This document shows, one piece after another, positions 46,623 through 57,315 of a stretch of 64,000 nt of DNA. The DNA lies in assembly GCA_047495785.1 (NCBI GenBank), contig JBLDXI010000025.1, forward strand, positions 2,356,001-2,420,000, given 5' to 3'. How positions within the stretch are numbered: position 1 is the first letter of the stretch; every line of letters begins with the position of its first letter. The notes under the pieces were generated by a model. The model made no database searches and was not told the DNA's origin. It saw only the letters and a program-made list of their open reading frames with translations. Position numbers and translations under genes: made by a program. The stretch comes from Lepidodermella squamata (Eukaryota; Gastrotricha).

Positions 46623-46664
46623 AGTTTTACATTCTTATTTCATTAGATTTAATTTTCAATAATC

Positions 46665-47186
46665 ATGGCTGAGGCGATAGTAGAATCTGCTAACCAGACA
46701 GTCAATCATCACATGTCTAGTAACTTGGTCATTCAACAGCATCCTCAGGATTCTAATCTCATCTACATAATGACTGATCGCAAAGATAAGAACGATAAGC
46801 CTAAAAAACTCGCCTTTAGACAAGACGAATTTCTTAGCCAGTTCGTTCCTTATTTTCGACCGCCGAATGATGCTTGGGTTGCTCAGGCTCAACTTGCCCT
46901 GCTATCTCACAACACAGGCTTTAAATTTTCGATGCATGAATGCAAAATTGAAGTCTGTGTCTTTGTGCCATCATTTTCACCGATTCTTATAGATATACGC
47001 AGGTTTTATCTGGATGCTAAAGGTATTTACTTCAAATTTACAGTAATAGCAATCTTTTTATGATTTAACTTTTTAGGAAATAAACAACCCTCAAGACAAG
47101 GAGTCTCTCTTGATGCAGCTCAGTTTCAAGACCTTGCAACTGGGGTGTTAACTGTTGCAGCGATGATTGAAACAGCCAATGAATAA
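46665..47186 (+). CDS. PC4/SUB1-like transcription coactivator-type protein
   Basis: Exons 46665-47022 and 47077-47186 encode 155 aa. Across the 54-nt phase-1 intron the C-terminal half reads ILIDIRRFYLDAKG then P-S-R-Q-GVSLDAAQFQDL. This matches the PC4 pattern [LV]-DIR-x-[FY]-Y...P-x-[RK]-x-G-[IV]-SL-x-x-x-Q[FW]-x-x-L, which forms the ssDNA-binding fold. The N-terminal region (KLAFRQDEFLSQF) is unassigned. PC4 family proteins bind single-stranded DNA and promoters and stimulate RNA polymerase II initiation. In this element it could act in transcription with the TBP homologue, or as an ssDNA-binding protein for the protein-primed polymerase. The family call rests on motif reading without a search. 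Confidence 0.75.
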
Positions 47187-47303
47187 GCTAACACAAAACT
47201 TGACTAAAATGACTTACTGAATATTTATTTCAATCTATCCTTGTAATAAAGTTTTACCTCTTCCCAAATTCGATCAATTTTAAATTTTTAATCTTAGATT
47301 GTT

Positions 47304-50300
47304 ATGGATAACTATAGTTTACAATACTCATTTATTCGAAGTAATCGCCTGATTCATTCTACAAAATTCAAAATGTTTTCTGTGGAGTACTTCATTCAGC
47401 CCGTAACATCCGACTTTGCCTCAACCTACATCAACAGATATGGCCAATCTTCTAGTTCGCTTGGGCCGATGATTCAATTGTCTGGTGGCGCTGATGAACC
47501 TCGACTGGATAATATTCGATCATTTGTGCAGAACGTACCAGCCGACCAGGTGGCTAATATTGATTTGGAGACCCGCTTCAATATTCTGGCCAACTTCCTG
47601 TTCGATATTGTTGTAAATATCCATCGTGATTTACCTGTGAATTCCTTCTGCCGGCTAACACTGTACCACCCCGACTTGAAGATGCCTCTTAGCCTACCCT
47701 TCATGAAACGCGATCGGTTGCTGGAAATTTCAATTTTTGATCAACTGAGAAAAATATTACAGAGTAATGAAGAACTCTCATTTGCTGGTCGGTGGACAAT
47801 TCGTCTCTGTGTCATTGATAACCCCAATGCAGATCTAGGTCAAATTGTTGGTGGTTCTCGGGCAGAGCGGGCTATAAACGAAACTTTGGACAAATTTTTT
47901 CTTCGCTCCAAATCGATCGTTAGAATCGGAGCGCGCAAGAATGAAACGAACAATCTTTGCATGGGCAGAGCTCTCATCACTGGAGTGGCTTTGGCTCACA
48001 TGAAGGCGAATCCTACGGATCCATCTCTTCAAGCAACCTTCAAATCGATACGTAGTACGCGAACCAATCGTCAATTTCGCGAAGCCACGGCGCTATATCA
48101 GAAAGCGGGCTTACCTCTCAACCTTCCAGCCTACAATCTAGATGATCATTACTCAGCCCTGTGTTCGGCTATCGATCCTGAACATAATACTTACAGATTC
48201 GTAGTATACTCGTACGAATCACAGGATGTTATTAGGGAAATCCCAGAATTTGATCATCGCGTAAGCCTTGGGTTGCTTCCTGTTGTTCTACTGGTTTATC
48301 GCAACGACGTCTCTCAGCCCAACAGTCATCATTTTCATGTCATTGCGAATCTCAACTTTATGAAGGCCACTCTTAGCAATGCACAACGAATATGCCCCAC
48401 TTGCTTTCAGACGAAAACGAGTACGGCTGTGCACAGATGCAAGTTGGCATGCTCTTCCTGCCGTAATTTTTACATGAAAAACCTGAATTTCACTTCTTTT
48501 ATCATTAATATTATTTTAGGTGTATCAGGGAGCATTTGCCGTGTGATTTCCAACACAGACCAACAAAACTACACGCGGTGTCCGCAATGTCGTGCAGGTC
48601 TGATGTTTTTAACCTTTTCATTATTATTCAGCTCTTTTTATGTTTTTAGTTTTGTATAGCGAACGTTGTAAGCAAAACCACAAATGTGCTAAAAAGAATC
48701 CATGCTTTAAATGCGGGAGGAAATTTGTACATTTTCTCAAGCATGAGGCTATGTGTCCCGGGCGGCGCTGTCACATTTGTCAGGAGCCTTTGAAAGCCAG
48801 CGACGAAGAAAATGGCACACACTTCTGCTTCATGACTCCCTTGGTATACTCATTTTTTTCAGTCCAGCTTTTTTCAAAATACTGTGGTTGGTGTATTTTT
48901 AGCCCTTGAAACCGGCGAATAAACTGGAACGTTATCGTAACCTAGTTTTTTGGGACACTGAGACATTTTCGCCATCACTTGCTGATAACAACAATGAGTT
49001 CCAAGTATGCCTTATCGTTGCAAAGGTCGTATGCATACCTCACTGCATCGAAGCGAGGATTCAGCGATGCCATTCTAGTTGTGGACTTCATATTTTTTAT
49101 GGAAGTCGTCCTCTGGAGGATTTCGTAAACTGGGTGCTTCTACCTATGAATTACCAGTCGATTTATTTGGCTCACAACTCAGCCAATTTCGATTCCTTAT
49201 TATTACTGAAAGAAATTCAAACACGATGTTCTAAAGTGAAGATTCTTCAAAGGCAGGGATCTCTACTATGCATTGATTTCAAACAACAAAAAATCAGATT
49301 TTTGGATTCATATCTCTTTTTTCAATGCAGATTAAGGTAGGTTACCTAAGAAACACTAAGAAACTACATTGCTTACAGGTATTTGTTCAACAACAGGGAT
49401 TTACCAGCAACAATGGGAATCCCAGACAAGAAAACCTTCTTTCCTTACGTCTTATGCACTAAAGAAAAGTAAGTACATCATCAACTTCTTGAGCTATTGT
49501 GATTGAATTCGCTGTAATCCTTCGAGTTTCAATCTCGAATTCCCACAGCTGCCTAATATGATCTACTATGAGCCTGACAAAATGTCTCCTTCTGAAAGAG
49601 CAGAATTTCTAACTTTCTACAACGAAAACAAACTGAAACGGTTCAGTGTTCGCCACACGTTACTGCAATACTGCATACAGGATTGTCTAGTTTTGGAAAA
49701 GGCGTCAATCAAATTTCGGGCGCTAATGCTGGAGTTGTGTTCTACTGATGCCTTTAAAGAATGCATCACACTAGCTTCTCTCACAAGCACATGCTTCCGC
49801 AAGCTGTTTCTTACGAAGGATACATTACCTGTCATCCCGACCGCTGGCTACTGTGGCAAGGATTCACACAGCAGGCTCTCGATAGCTTTTCTTCAATTTC
49901 TGATGGAGTCTGACCCTGAAACTTATGGTTCAATGAAACACGCTCAGAACTCACGTCAAGAAGTTCGAATATCTATACCTGGCCACCGTTATCCTTATCG
50001 CGTCGACGGTTTTGTTGCACGTCGTGATAAAATTCCGAGTGAACCCGATCTGATTGTCGAGGTTCATGGTTGTGCTGTCCATGGCTGCTTGCAATGCTTT
50101 GAGGCCTCACAACTAAATTTTCTATCTGGACAACCAAACGGCGTAGTTTACAAGCAAACCTTGGAACGTGAAGAGTTGTTTCGCTCGAATGGTTACATTC
50201 TTCAAAGCTTTTGGGAGCATGAAATTAGAGCTAGTTTCAAACAACACCCGAGAGCACAGGAGATTTATGATAATCTCACAATAGCTAATGTAATGGAGAG

Positions 50301-52159
50301 CCGTTCGTTTTTCTTTGGAGGTAACTGGAGGTTTTCCCTATTTAATCTTCGCGGGATTAAAACATCATGCCTACTTTTTAGGGCGGGTCGAAGCTTTTCG
50401 TTTAATGGCTATGATTGCCGAATCACACTCAACTTCAGGCGACCAAAATTTGGAAAAGATTGCTCAAATTTGTAAGGAAAGCGGGATGCAAACCAAGGAC
50501 TTCTTATTTCCATCGCCCGATTATTCTATAATTTCCGCCGACTTCAACTCGTTATATCCAAGCTGTATGATGGATGGCTACTATGCAATAGGACCACCTA
50601 AAGTATCCACCTTGGATCTCAGATTAAACAACGAGAAACTGCAGGAGATTTATTCAAAGGAATCTTTTTTTGGTGTCGTACAAGCACGCGTAAGCTCTTC
50701 GCATCTACATATCGTCTCCCTGCTTTCATCATCACCACATTATTTTGCTAGGTATTAGCGCCGAAAAACATCTGGCTACCTGTACTCTGCTTTCGTAGTA
50801 AACAAAACAAGCTCGTGTTCTCATGTTGCTATGCTTGTTCGTCGACTGCAAATCCAAACTTGTGCGTTTCAAGCCGTGAATGCACCCATTCTGATTATGA
50901 AAGGTCCTGGATTGGTTCGTATTGCTCTGTGGAACTGAAGTACGCTACAGATGTTCATGGCTACAGATTGCTGGAAGTCTACGAGGTTAATAATTTTGTT
51001 TAGCCAACTCATGCATGGCTTCTATCAAGTTATTTTTTTTAGATATGGGAGTTCAAGAAGAGCAATACAATTTTCAGAGATTTCATTAAAAGATTCACCA
51101 TTTTGAAGGCCGAATCCTCCGGCTGGCCGCCAAACTGTGCTACTAGTGAACAAAAAGCACAGTATTTGGAGCAATGGGAACGCATTGGTATAACGATTGA
51201 TAGCACCAAGTTGGATAAAAAGAACCCTGGGTTACGCGCGATCGCCAAATTAGTTTTGAACAGCTTTTTTGGTCGATTTGCTATGAATTCTAATCTAGAG
51301 AGAACAGATTATATCAAATCCCCGTTTCTGCTTCAGCAAATGCTAAATAATCCAGCTTTGGAAATTGTGGATATTCAACCACTAGGCTTACTCATCAACT
51401 CTGATGATGTCTCTCGCTTGCGAATTGTAACACGGCCAACCAAAGATGCCGACGTTCCAAATGGATCCACCTCAGTTATAACAGCGGCCTTCGTAACAGC
51501 TAATGCTCGTGTGAAACTGGCTCGTGAGCTGTACCGAGTCGGCCCAAAAAGTGCTATCTACAGCGGTTAGAGAATAGCGCCGCTTATGCTACCAACATCT
51601 CTACGTTTTTTGTCTTTTGTTTTAGACACGGATTCAATTTTTTGCCTTCAAGGGCCTGGAATTACTAAAATTGAGTTCACACCCGTTCTTGGCGGCTTGG
51701 CGGATCAGCTTGATACAGGGCAACGCATCATTGCAATGGTTGTACTGGGCTGTAAGGCATATGCCCTACTTTTTGCTGACGGCAAAGCCAAGCTAATGTT
51801 AAAGGTAATTGCTACTTGTTGTTACGCCCTCTGTTTTTTATTATTTACGTCACGCGCAGGGAATACGTCAAAGTTTTCATTCACGCAGTCTTCTCGATTT
51901 TTTCTTGTTCATCAAGCATGTAATACAAAGTCTCCACGATAACGAAACCAGCGGAAGCGGGGGCCGGGGTGATAACAACAAAAACAGCGTCATCGCTGAA
52001 TTGGATCAGACTCAGTTTAAAAAAGTGCATACTCCGTTATCGGAAATTCATTGTGTTCATATAACAAAAAAGATTCGTTTAACCTATGATAAACGTTGGC
52101 TACGCCCCGGCGATGCTTCCTTTCTAACTTATCCACATGGATATAGCGCTGATCAATGA
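47304..52159 (+). CDS. POLB: Protein-primed family B DNA polymerase of the Polinton
   Basis: Eleven exons: 47304-48462, 48520-48597, 48650-48843, 48903-49336, 49379-49468, 49527-50320, 50382-50689, 50752-50985, 51043-51565, 51626-51804, 51860-52159 (1430 aa, all phases close). A long N-terminal domain precedes Cys/His-rich zinc-binding motifs (CPTC, CKLACSSC, CPQC, CFKC, CHIC). The exonuclease has FWDTETF (Exo I) and HNSANFDSLL (Exo II). Polymerase motifs are DFNSLYPS (A), KLVLNSFFG (B) and YSDTDS (C, split by an intron), all with the metal-binding aspartates. The enzyme should copy the element by protein priming from the inverted repeats. No break was found, so it may be active. AATAAA at 52174 lies inside the opposing gene. 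Confidence 0.93.
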
Positions 52160-52166
52160 TCGATTA

Positions 52167-53321
52167 TTACATGAATAAACTCCAAAACCCTGTGCCAGCT
52201 TGAAACTTGTTGATTTTATTTATCTTACGCTGTGACGTTCTTCGGAAAAGTTTTCCAGGTGGTGATATTTGTGTTTGATCAGTCATAGAACGTGGCTTTC
52301 TACCGCGCTTTTGACCCTTCCGTGGCGTTGCCGCTGCAGTTGCTGCTCCAGCTAGCTCAATTTCCATCGGTTCAGCGGCAGCGGCTTCTTCTTGTCTTTC
52401 TGCTTGATTATCATCATTATCAGCACCATCTTGCAGCTCTTCACTATTGCTGCCGCTGCTGTCCTCATCGCCGCTAAACGAAGACGACCCTGCTGTTGTG
52501 TTGCTGTCTCGAGGGGCCTGGGGGGTGCGCGCGCGGGGGGTCCCTCCTCTCGTAGGCAGCTGCTCATCATTAGGCCGATCAACAACAACATCATCGTGGC
52601 TGAGGACGGTCGTGGCTGCAGCGCTAGAAGTCGATGATGTTTGCGGGGCAGCGAATAGAAAATCCATTTGAAGATCATCAAATTCATAATTGCTGCTATT
52701 ATCAGTTGAAGGTCGTGGCGTTGTATTAGGTGAAAACTGCTGCTGAAAGCCGCCAATACCCGAATCTCTGTTATAGTTGTTATAGCTAGGCCCGGCCGCT
52801 TGACCAAAATTACTAGATGTTAATTTAGTAGGTTGTTGGCGCGCAAGTTGTTGTTGCTGCTGTTTTTTTGGAGGAGGAGGAGGAGGAGGAGAAGAAGCAG
52901 AAGGAAGCGGCGGCGGCGGCAGCGGAGGAGGAGGAGGAGGAGGAGGAGGAGGAGGAGGAGGAGGAGAGCGCGGCCTCGATTCTGCTCGATCTGCTGGTGC
53001 AGGCGACATTGGAATAGCGGCTGGCGGCTGGCTACTGCCTTGTAAAACTACCAGCTTCTTCAAATTCATAATCTCATGCATGAGTTCGTTACGTTTTCGC
53101 ACTAAATCGGCTGAATTATCACTACTACTAGCGTTGTTTATCACATCCCGGTCTAAAGACTGTAATAGCTGCACTAGTTTGAAAAGCAGAGGATTGCTCA
53201 GCAATGTTTTAGCAGCAATCAAGTCGCTCGCGTTTGGTTGTTGTTGTTGTTGTTGTGCTGGAGTTGGCCCAGGTGTCGCAAGTGGAACAATAGTCATGCG
53301 CTGTGCATAGTTTCGCTGCAT
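52167..53321 (-). CDS. Disordered Pro/Gln/Ser-rich Polinton protein
   Basis: A 384-aa frame with a short structured-looking part near residues 30-90 (LLFKLVQLLQSLDRDV and a Leu-rich helix, MHEIMNLKKLVVL). A pure proline run of about 14, glutamine runs and an acidic Ser/Asp/Glu stretch follow. The C terminus is basic (KRGRKPRS, FRRTSQRK), which could bind DNA or act as a nuclear signal. No family is recognised. It is the most distal gene of the leftward block and ends 7 bp from the polymerase stop. Composition (CAG/CCN-type repeats) differs from its neighbours. It may be a core, scaffold or regulatory protein; this is a guess. Confidence 0.7.
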   Translation of the reverse strand: MQRNYAQRMTIVPLATPGPTPAQQQQQQPNASDLIAAKTLLSNPLLFKLVQLLQSLDRDVINNASSSDNSADLVRKRNELMHEIMNLKKLVVLQGSSQPPAAIPMSPAPADRAESRPRSPPPPPPPPPPPPPPLPPPPLPSASSPPPPPPPKKQQQQQLARQQPTKLTSSNFGQAAGPSYNNYNRDSGIGGFQQQFSPNTTPRPSTDNSSNYEFDDLQMDFLFAAPQTSSTSSAAATTVLSHDDVVVDRPNDEQLPTRGGTPRARTPQAPRDSNTTAGSSSFSGDEDSSGSNSEELQDGADNDDNQAERQEEAAAAEPMEIELAGAATAAATPRKGQKRGRKPRSMTDQTQISPPGKLFRRTSQRKINKINKFQAGTGFWSLFM

Positions 53322-53324
53322 AGT

Positions 53325-53738
53325 TTAGATTCGAAGAAGCCTCTTGAGTTCTGAATAATCAAACTTTAGCCTGGGTGCAAAGGATTTCAATACAGTGGGT
53401 AAAACTGCAAAAAAGGAAGCTTTCGAAGCCTTATTTCGCCTATTGTTCTTGTTGCTATTAAGGCAGTGTCGAATAAAAACTTGCCGGTTGTGCTCGACCA
53501 AATTGACACCTTTTTGTTTCAATTTAGCCAAATCAGGGGCCAGAACAGTACTAGTGCTGCGAAGCCAATACAAGGCGCAACGGCTAAGAAATCGTATAAG
53601 GCTAACAGAGCTAGTTGCTAAAATATCAGCACGCTGACCGGGGTGAGCATGCAATAACCATTTCAATGCAAGAAAAAGCCGCCGTTTTTTATCAAGACTG
53701 AACGATGGTGACGTTGCTGAGGTAATAACTTTATTCAT
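53325..53738 (-). CDS. Small basic Polinton protein of unknown function
   Basis: A 137-aa product starting at the ATG at 53738, rich in Lys/Arg/Leu (about one fifth basic). It looks helical (LFLALKWLLHAH, LIRFLSRCALYWL, LPTVLKSFAPRLKF) without transmembrane character. The stop is 3 bp from the start of the next leftward gene at 53321, giving operon-like spacing. I do not recognise it; a structural or DNA-condensing role is possible. Confidence 0.6.
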   Translation of the reverse strand: MNKVITSATSPSFSLDKKRRLFLALKWLLHAHPGQRADILATSSVSLIRFLSRCALYWLRSTSTVLAPDLAKLKQKGVNLVEHNRQVFIRHCLNSNKNNRRNKASKASFFAVLPTVLKSFAPRLKFDYSELKRLLRI

Positions 53739-53789
53739 TTAACGACGAAAATTGGGCGGCAATGAATCCTTTTATAATAGTACATATCA

Positions 53790-54633
53790 TCATTTCTTTG
53801 AGACTAAAATGTAAGCGTAACCAGGTTTACTACCGAAGCCATTGCTCGAACGAATGCGGAGATTATCCGGAGTAGTTGCACAATTATCCAGTAGCAGTGG
53901 CGTGTGAGATGATTCAGCAGTTGCTTGGTTCAACGCTTCAAGAAGGCCTCGCCAGCCCATTGGGGAACGCCGTTGTGCATATGATCTAAAGCTTGCAGAG
54001 TCGGAAATGCAGCGAAAATAGAATAAATAGTTTGCATTTTGCTATAGAATAGAAAATACATAGAAGAAAAAACAATAATTTTCTGAGGCAAACCAGAATT
54101 TCCCTGCTATTTTTTGCTCGAGTAAACAAAACTTGTTGAAGGAGAATGGTTGTCGTATTCAAGTGCCGCCCTCCTAAAAAAAGCTGTACCAGTGTTTCGT
54201 CTTCAGTTAATAGGCGATACACGTCATCAAATACTAGGCAACAGCGGGGCTGCGTCTCGTTATTGTCGTTGATATAATTTTTTAAGCTGAAGCTATCGCT
54301 ACTGCTGTTTTTTGTGTCTGCTAAATTTACGAATTCAACTTTAATTTTGTGAACTTGCAATGCAGCATCGGCTATGTCATTGTAAATGGGTTGGAAAGTA
54401 GAATAAAAATAGACAATTCTCTCAAAAGGAAGTTCAAAACTGAATGCATCCTGTAGGATTTGAAGCACCAGACTTGTTTTACCGCTCCCCGACCTGAAGA
54501 TGAGTAAATTACACTAAAATATATTGACTTTTATTTCCATCGTCACTTACGGCCCAACAATGAGAATTGTGCTAGGGTGAACAAAAGGCAAAGCTTCATT
54601 TATGTTGCCAGGGCAGCAGCGCAAATCACTCAT
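53790..54633 (-). CDS. ATP: A32/FtsK-like genome-packaging ATPase
   Basis: Three minus-strand exons: 54633-54551, 54493-54094, 54041-53790 (244 aa, phases close). The first intron interrupts the Walker A motif, which reads GPSGSGKTS across the join. Walker B is CCLVFDDVY, followed by LFLGGRHLNTTTILLQQ, typical of the A32 family sensor region. The last exon supplies QNANYLFYF and the C-terminal SYAQRRSPMGW helix. It should drive DNA packaging into capsids. If the second intron is not recognised, the frame runs into a hydrophobic tail, which is an artefact. Confidence 0.88.
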
Positions 54634-54636
54634 CCT

Positions 54637-55200
54637 TTATAATCTAACGTTACAGGGTTTTATTCTTTCAAGTGGTCTCATAGATAGACCATAGTGGGAA
54701 TATAATGTATTAAATTTATGATAAAGTACACAGTCTTTTATAAGCAAATTGTTCTTTGATCCAAGCTGATCAAAATGCCTCAAAATTTGGTGCATGTCTT
54801 TACCTCGCGCTCGAAGCATGCTGTAATATAGAGCCCATAAGCCGCAGATTTGTGAAAAAACATGCTGGTAAGACCTATTGCAATGAATGTACGGCACTTC
54901 TGTTTGGCTATTCGCTTTCAAAAAGTTGTCGATATAGAGGTTATGATAGGAAGGGGAAAGGTTAAGGCTATCGAAAAACTCACAGGGCTCATCAGGATGC
55001 TGTGCGCTGTGAACAAACAGTGTGACCCAGTGCTTTCCTGTAGAATTGTATACATTTCCTGTGTTACAGATAATCAATTGTGGATTATTTTTCACAATAG
55101 GAAGCTGCTGTGGTAGCTGATCAGCGGCTACAACAAAAATGTCAAACTTTTTTAGTACTGGATCAATCCGGATGAAATCTTCCAATTCATTGTTGTACAT
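54637..55200 (-). CDS. PRO: Adenain-like cysteine protease
   Basis: 187 aa from the ATG at 55200 (MYNNELEDF). The catalytic set of the adenovirus protease/C5 family is visible in order: His in GKHWVTLFV, Asp in EFFDSL, and Cys in SQICGLWALYY with the upstream Gln. Size matches adenain (about 200 aa). It should process virion precursor proteins. Its stop is 3 bp from the ATPase ATG. It forms part of the leftward morphogenesis block. Confidence 0.92.
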   Translation of the reverse strand: MYNNELEDFIRIDPVLKKFDIFVVAADQLPQQLPIVKNNPQLIICNTGNVYNSTGKHWVTLFVHSAQHPDEPCEFFDSLNLSPSYHNLYIDNFLKANSQTEVPYIHCNRSYQHVFSQICGLWALYYSMLRARGKDMHQILRHFDQLGSKNNLLIKDCVLYHKFNTLYSHYGLSMRPLERIKPCNVRL

Positions 55201-55263
55201 GAAAAACTGCTTAAGAATCAACAATTACGTCACGCGTTCGTGTGATCTTAAAAAATTTGAATT

Positions 55264-56701
55264 TTAAGGCAATTTTAATTTTATGAAAAAAGATGATACC
55301 TCAAAAACTGAATCAGTTTCAGTTAATACTAACAGCTGAGTAACAATTGTTGTTTGAACAGCAAAACTCAACTCTACTCTGCAGGTACCTGTGCGTATAA
55401 CTGAGTAATTTTGCAACGAGGAGTTGCGCGATAAATCGAAACCAAAAATTGTGAAGCCATTAATAAACTGATCCATAGTTAACGTAGATGCCTTGAAAGG
55501 GTTATCTGGGTTGATAGCATTGAGAAGCTCCAAATAGACTCTGGTGACATCTCCATTTGCAAAATCCATTTCCAAGGGAGCTGTTGAGTGATGTAGTTCA
55601 TTGCCCAAATAAATCGATATTCGGGATAGCTGGCTGTGTAATGCATTCAATGGATTTTTACCCGCCGTTCCATTCAGGGCGGAATCTTCAAAAAAACAGA
55701 AAAACATACGCCTTGGAAGCTTACCATTAATACATTGTGGTATCTGTTAAACCATTAGAGTTTTAAAAATTGACTTAGAAACGCGCGATGAGCAAACTTA
55801 CACTGTAACTCAAAACACTACTTGGTATGTGAAAAAGCCTTGTTCGAACTCTCATTATAGGATATTTGGCGTTAGTTTTTTCCAGCGCACGCGTATGAGC
55901 AATCACTATGTCCGGCGACACAACAACAGCCCGGGCAATAATTTTTGCAGATTCAATGACGATTGAGTGAGGATCAGCTGTGCTCGGCCCAACCAAAGCA
56001 AAATTGTTAGATGCCCTATAGAGCTTGATGCGGACTTCAACATTAGGTAGAAGTAGCCTATTACACAGCATAGGATCTGCAAACAGGCGTCCCAGGGTGC
56101 ACACAGATTTCCCGCCCTGAACAATTTCCAACCGTTTTTTAAATCCCTCGTTTGAATTGTCAAAATTATCCAGTTTTTTAGCTGTATCAGGATACCAAAA
56201 TTGTGTCTGTAATATCGTGTTTTTTGCATCAGTATTATGAGACAAAAGCGTTGAAATATAGGCCCGATAAGCGTATAATGAATTTTGTTCACTTAAAAGT
56301 TGCCCATTTAGTGAAATCTCGCATGTTTTGAACATTGTGTGGTGGGCTAAACAAAGCGGGGCTTTTTGTAAATTTGTAGCCGAAAGACTAGCCTTATACT
56401 CGTTGTATGCATCGTCAGCTTCGCCAGCATTTTTCTTCCGAGCTTCAGAAGGGGTTCTAACTACTTTCCACTTGAGCATCAGTTGCATGCGTGACAGACA
56501 CAAATAATCATTGTACGGGCCGATTTGAAACTCAATCAGGTTCGGTGAACTATTAAGAGGGGCAATTGGGTAAACATCTATACTTATTTGGTTTTCTTCA
56601 GCAAGCTGTGAAGGCGGTACAGTAAATAAATCTAAATCTGAAGATAATACTATTGAAGAGGCTGAGGCTGGGTGAACAAAATTATCTCCAAAGCCTTCCA
56701 T
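55264..56701 (-). CDS. MCP: Major capsid protein candidate (double jelly-roll)
   Basis: Exons 56701-55802 and 55743-55264 encode 459 aa with a phase-0, 58-nt intron. The segment around residues 65-165 (YNDYLCLSRMQLMLKW..., FKTCEISLNGQLLSEQNSLYAYRAY, then Y-I-S-T-LLSHN) matches the 'hslF-x-x-v-x-v-x-lNG...YpYraylE-x-LL' region of Polinton major capsid proteins. The later half is beta-rich. It is rather short for the family. The position between protease and core protein genes is the conserved order. The call rests on motif likeness; a structure prediction would settle it. Confidence 0.8.
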
Positions 56702-56734
56702 TACAAATTTGAAGAATCAAACGCAGCAATGGGC

Positions 56735-57277
56735 TCAAGACGCTTCAAATAGCACTGATTTAGTTGTTGCGCGTCTTTTCCTTTTATAAGCCTTTCTTTT
56801 TGTAGTAGAAGCACGGCGCCTACGTTTTGCAGTCACACTACTAGTTTTACTAGGGCCACGACGACGGCGCCTTTTACGGCCACCTCCACCGCCTTGATGT
56901 TGCTTCAAAGCCGTTTCAGCAATATCCTTAGCCATGTTTAAGGCGCCTGAAGTGCCATGACGCTTAAGGGATTCGGTAAAACTAGGTCTAGCGCCCTCAG
57001 GTTGTTGCATATCACCTAATATTTTTTGGCCAGTAGATAATGCTTGTTGAAAAATAGACGGAGCAATTACTGGGAAGAAATTTCTGAAAAAGGCACCTAA
57101 TATATTTCCTATTCCCTGACCCCTATAATGATATGGAAATTGAATTGTTGCCCCACGGAAATGGTCCAGGTTAGCACCCGCTCCAGCTCCATAGCCTGCT
57201 ATCAGCGGGGAGGAGTGTTGGCGGAGAAAAAACTGCTGGTACTTGTCAACGTTTTGGTTAGAATAAGCTAGGGGCAT
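56735..57277 (-). CDS. Basic Gly/Arg/Lys-rich virion core-like protein
   Basis: 180 aa. An N-terminal segment has YRGQGIGNILGAFFRNFFPVI, a Gly-rich amphipathic stretch like those in Polinton and adenoviral pVI/pX-type minor virion proteins. The C-terminal third is strongly basic (GGGGGRKRRRRRG, KRKAYKRKRR), fit for DNA condensation. It lies between the two capsid genes and starts 39 bp from the stop of the penton-like gene. A TATATTAATATAAG stretch lies just upstream. Functional assignment is by analogy. Confidence 0.7.
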   Translation of the reverse strand: MPLAYSNQNVDKYQQFFLRQHSSPLIAGYGAGAGANLDHFRGATIQFPYHYRGQGIGNILGAFFRNFFPVIAPSIFQQALSTGQKILGDMQQPEGARPSFTESLKRHGTSGALNMAKDIAETALKQHQGGGGGRKRRRRRGPSKTSSVTAKRRRRASTTKRKAYKRKRRATTKSVLFEAS

Positions 57278-57315
57278 CTTCGGTAATATTAATAATTAGA
57301 ACTCAGCCACTTATA

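Noticed and set aside
52833-53045. Arg-rich 70-codon frame
   Set aside because: It is the complement of the CCN/CTC proline repeats of the disordered Polinton gene.
53986-54110. Hydrophobic C-terminal tail on the packaging ATPase
   Set aside because: The tail appears only if the 51-nt intron at 54042-54093 is read through; the spliced frame gives the expected family C terminus.
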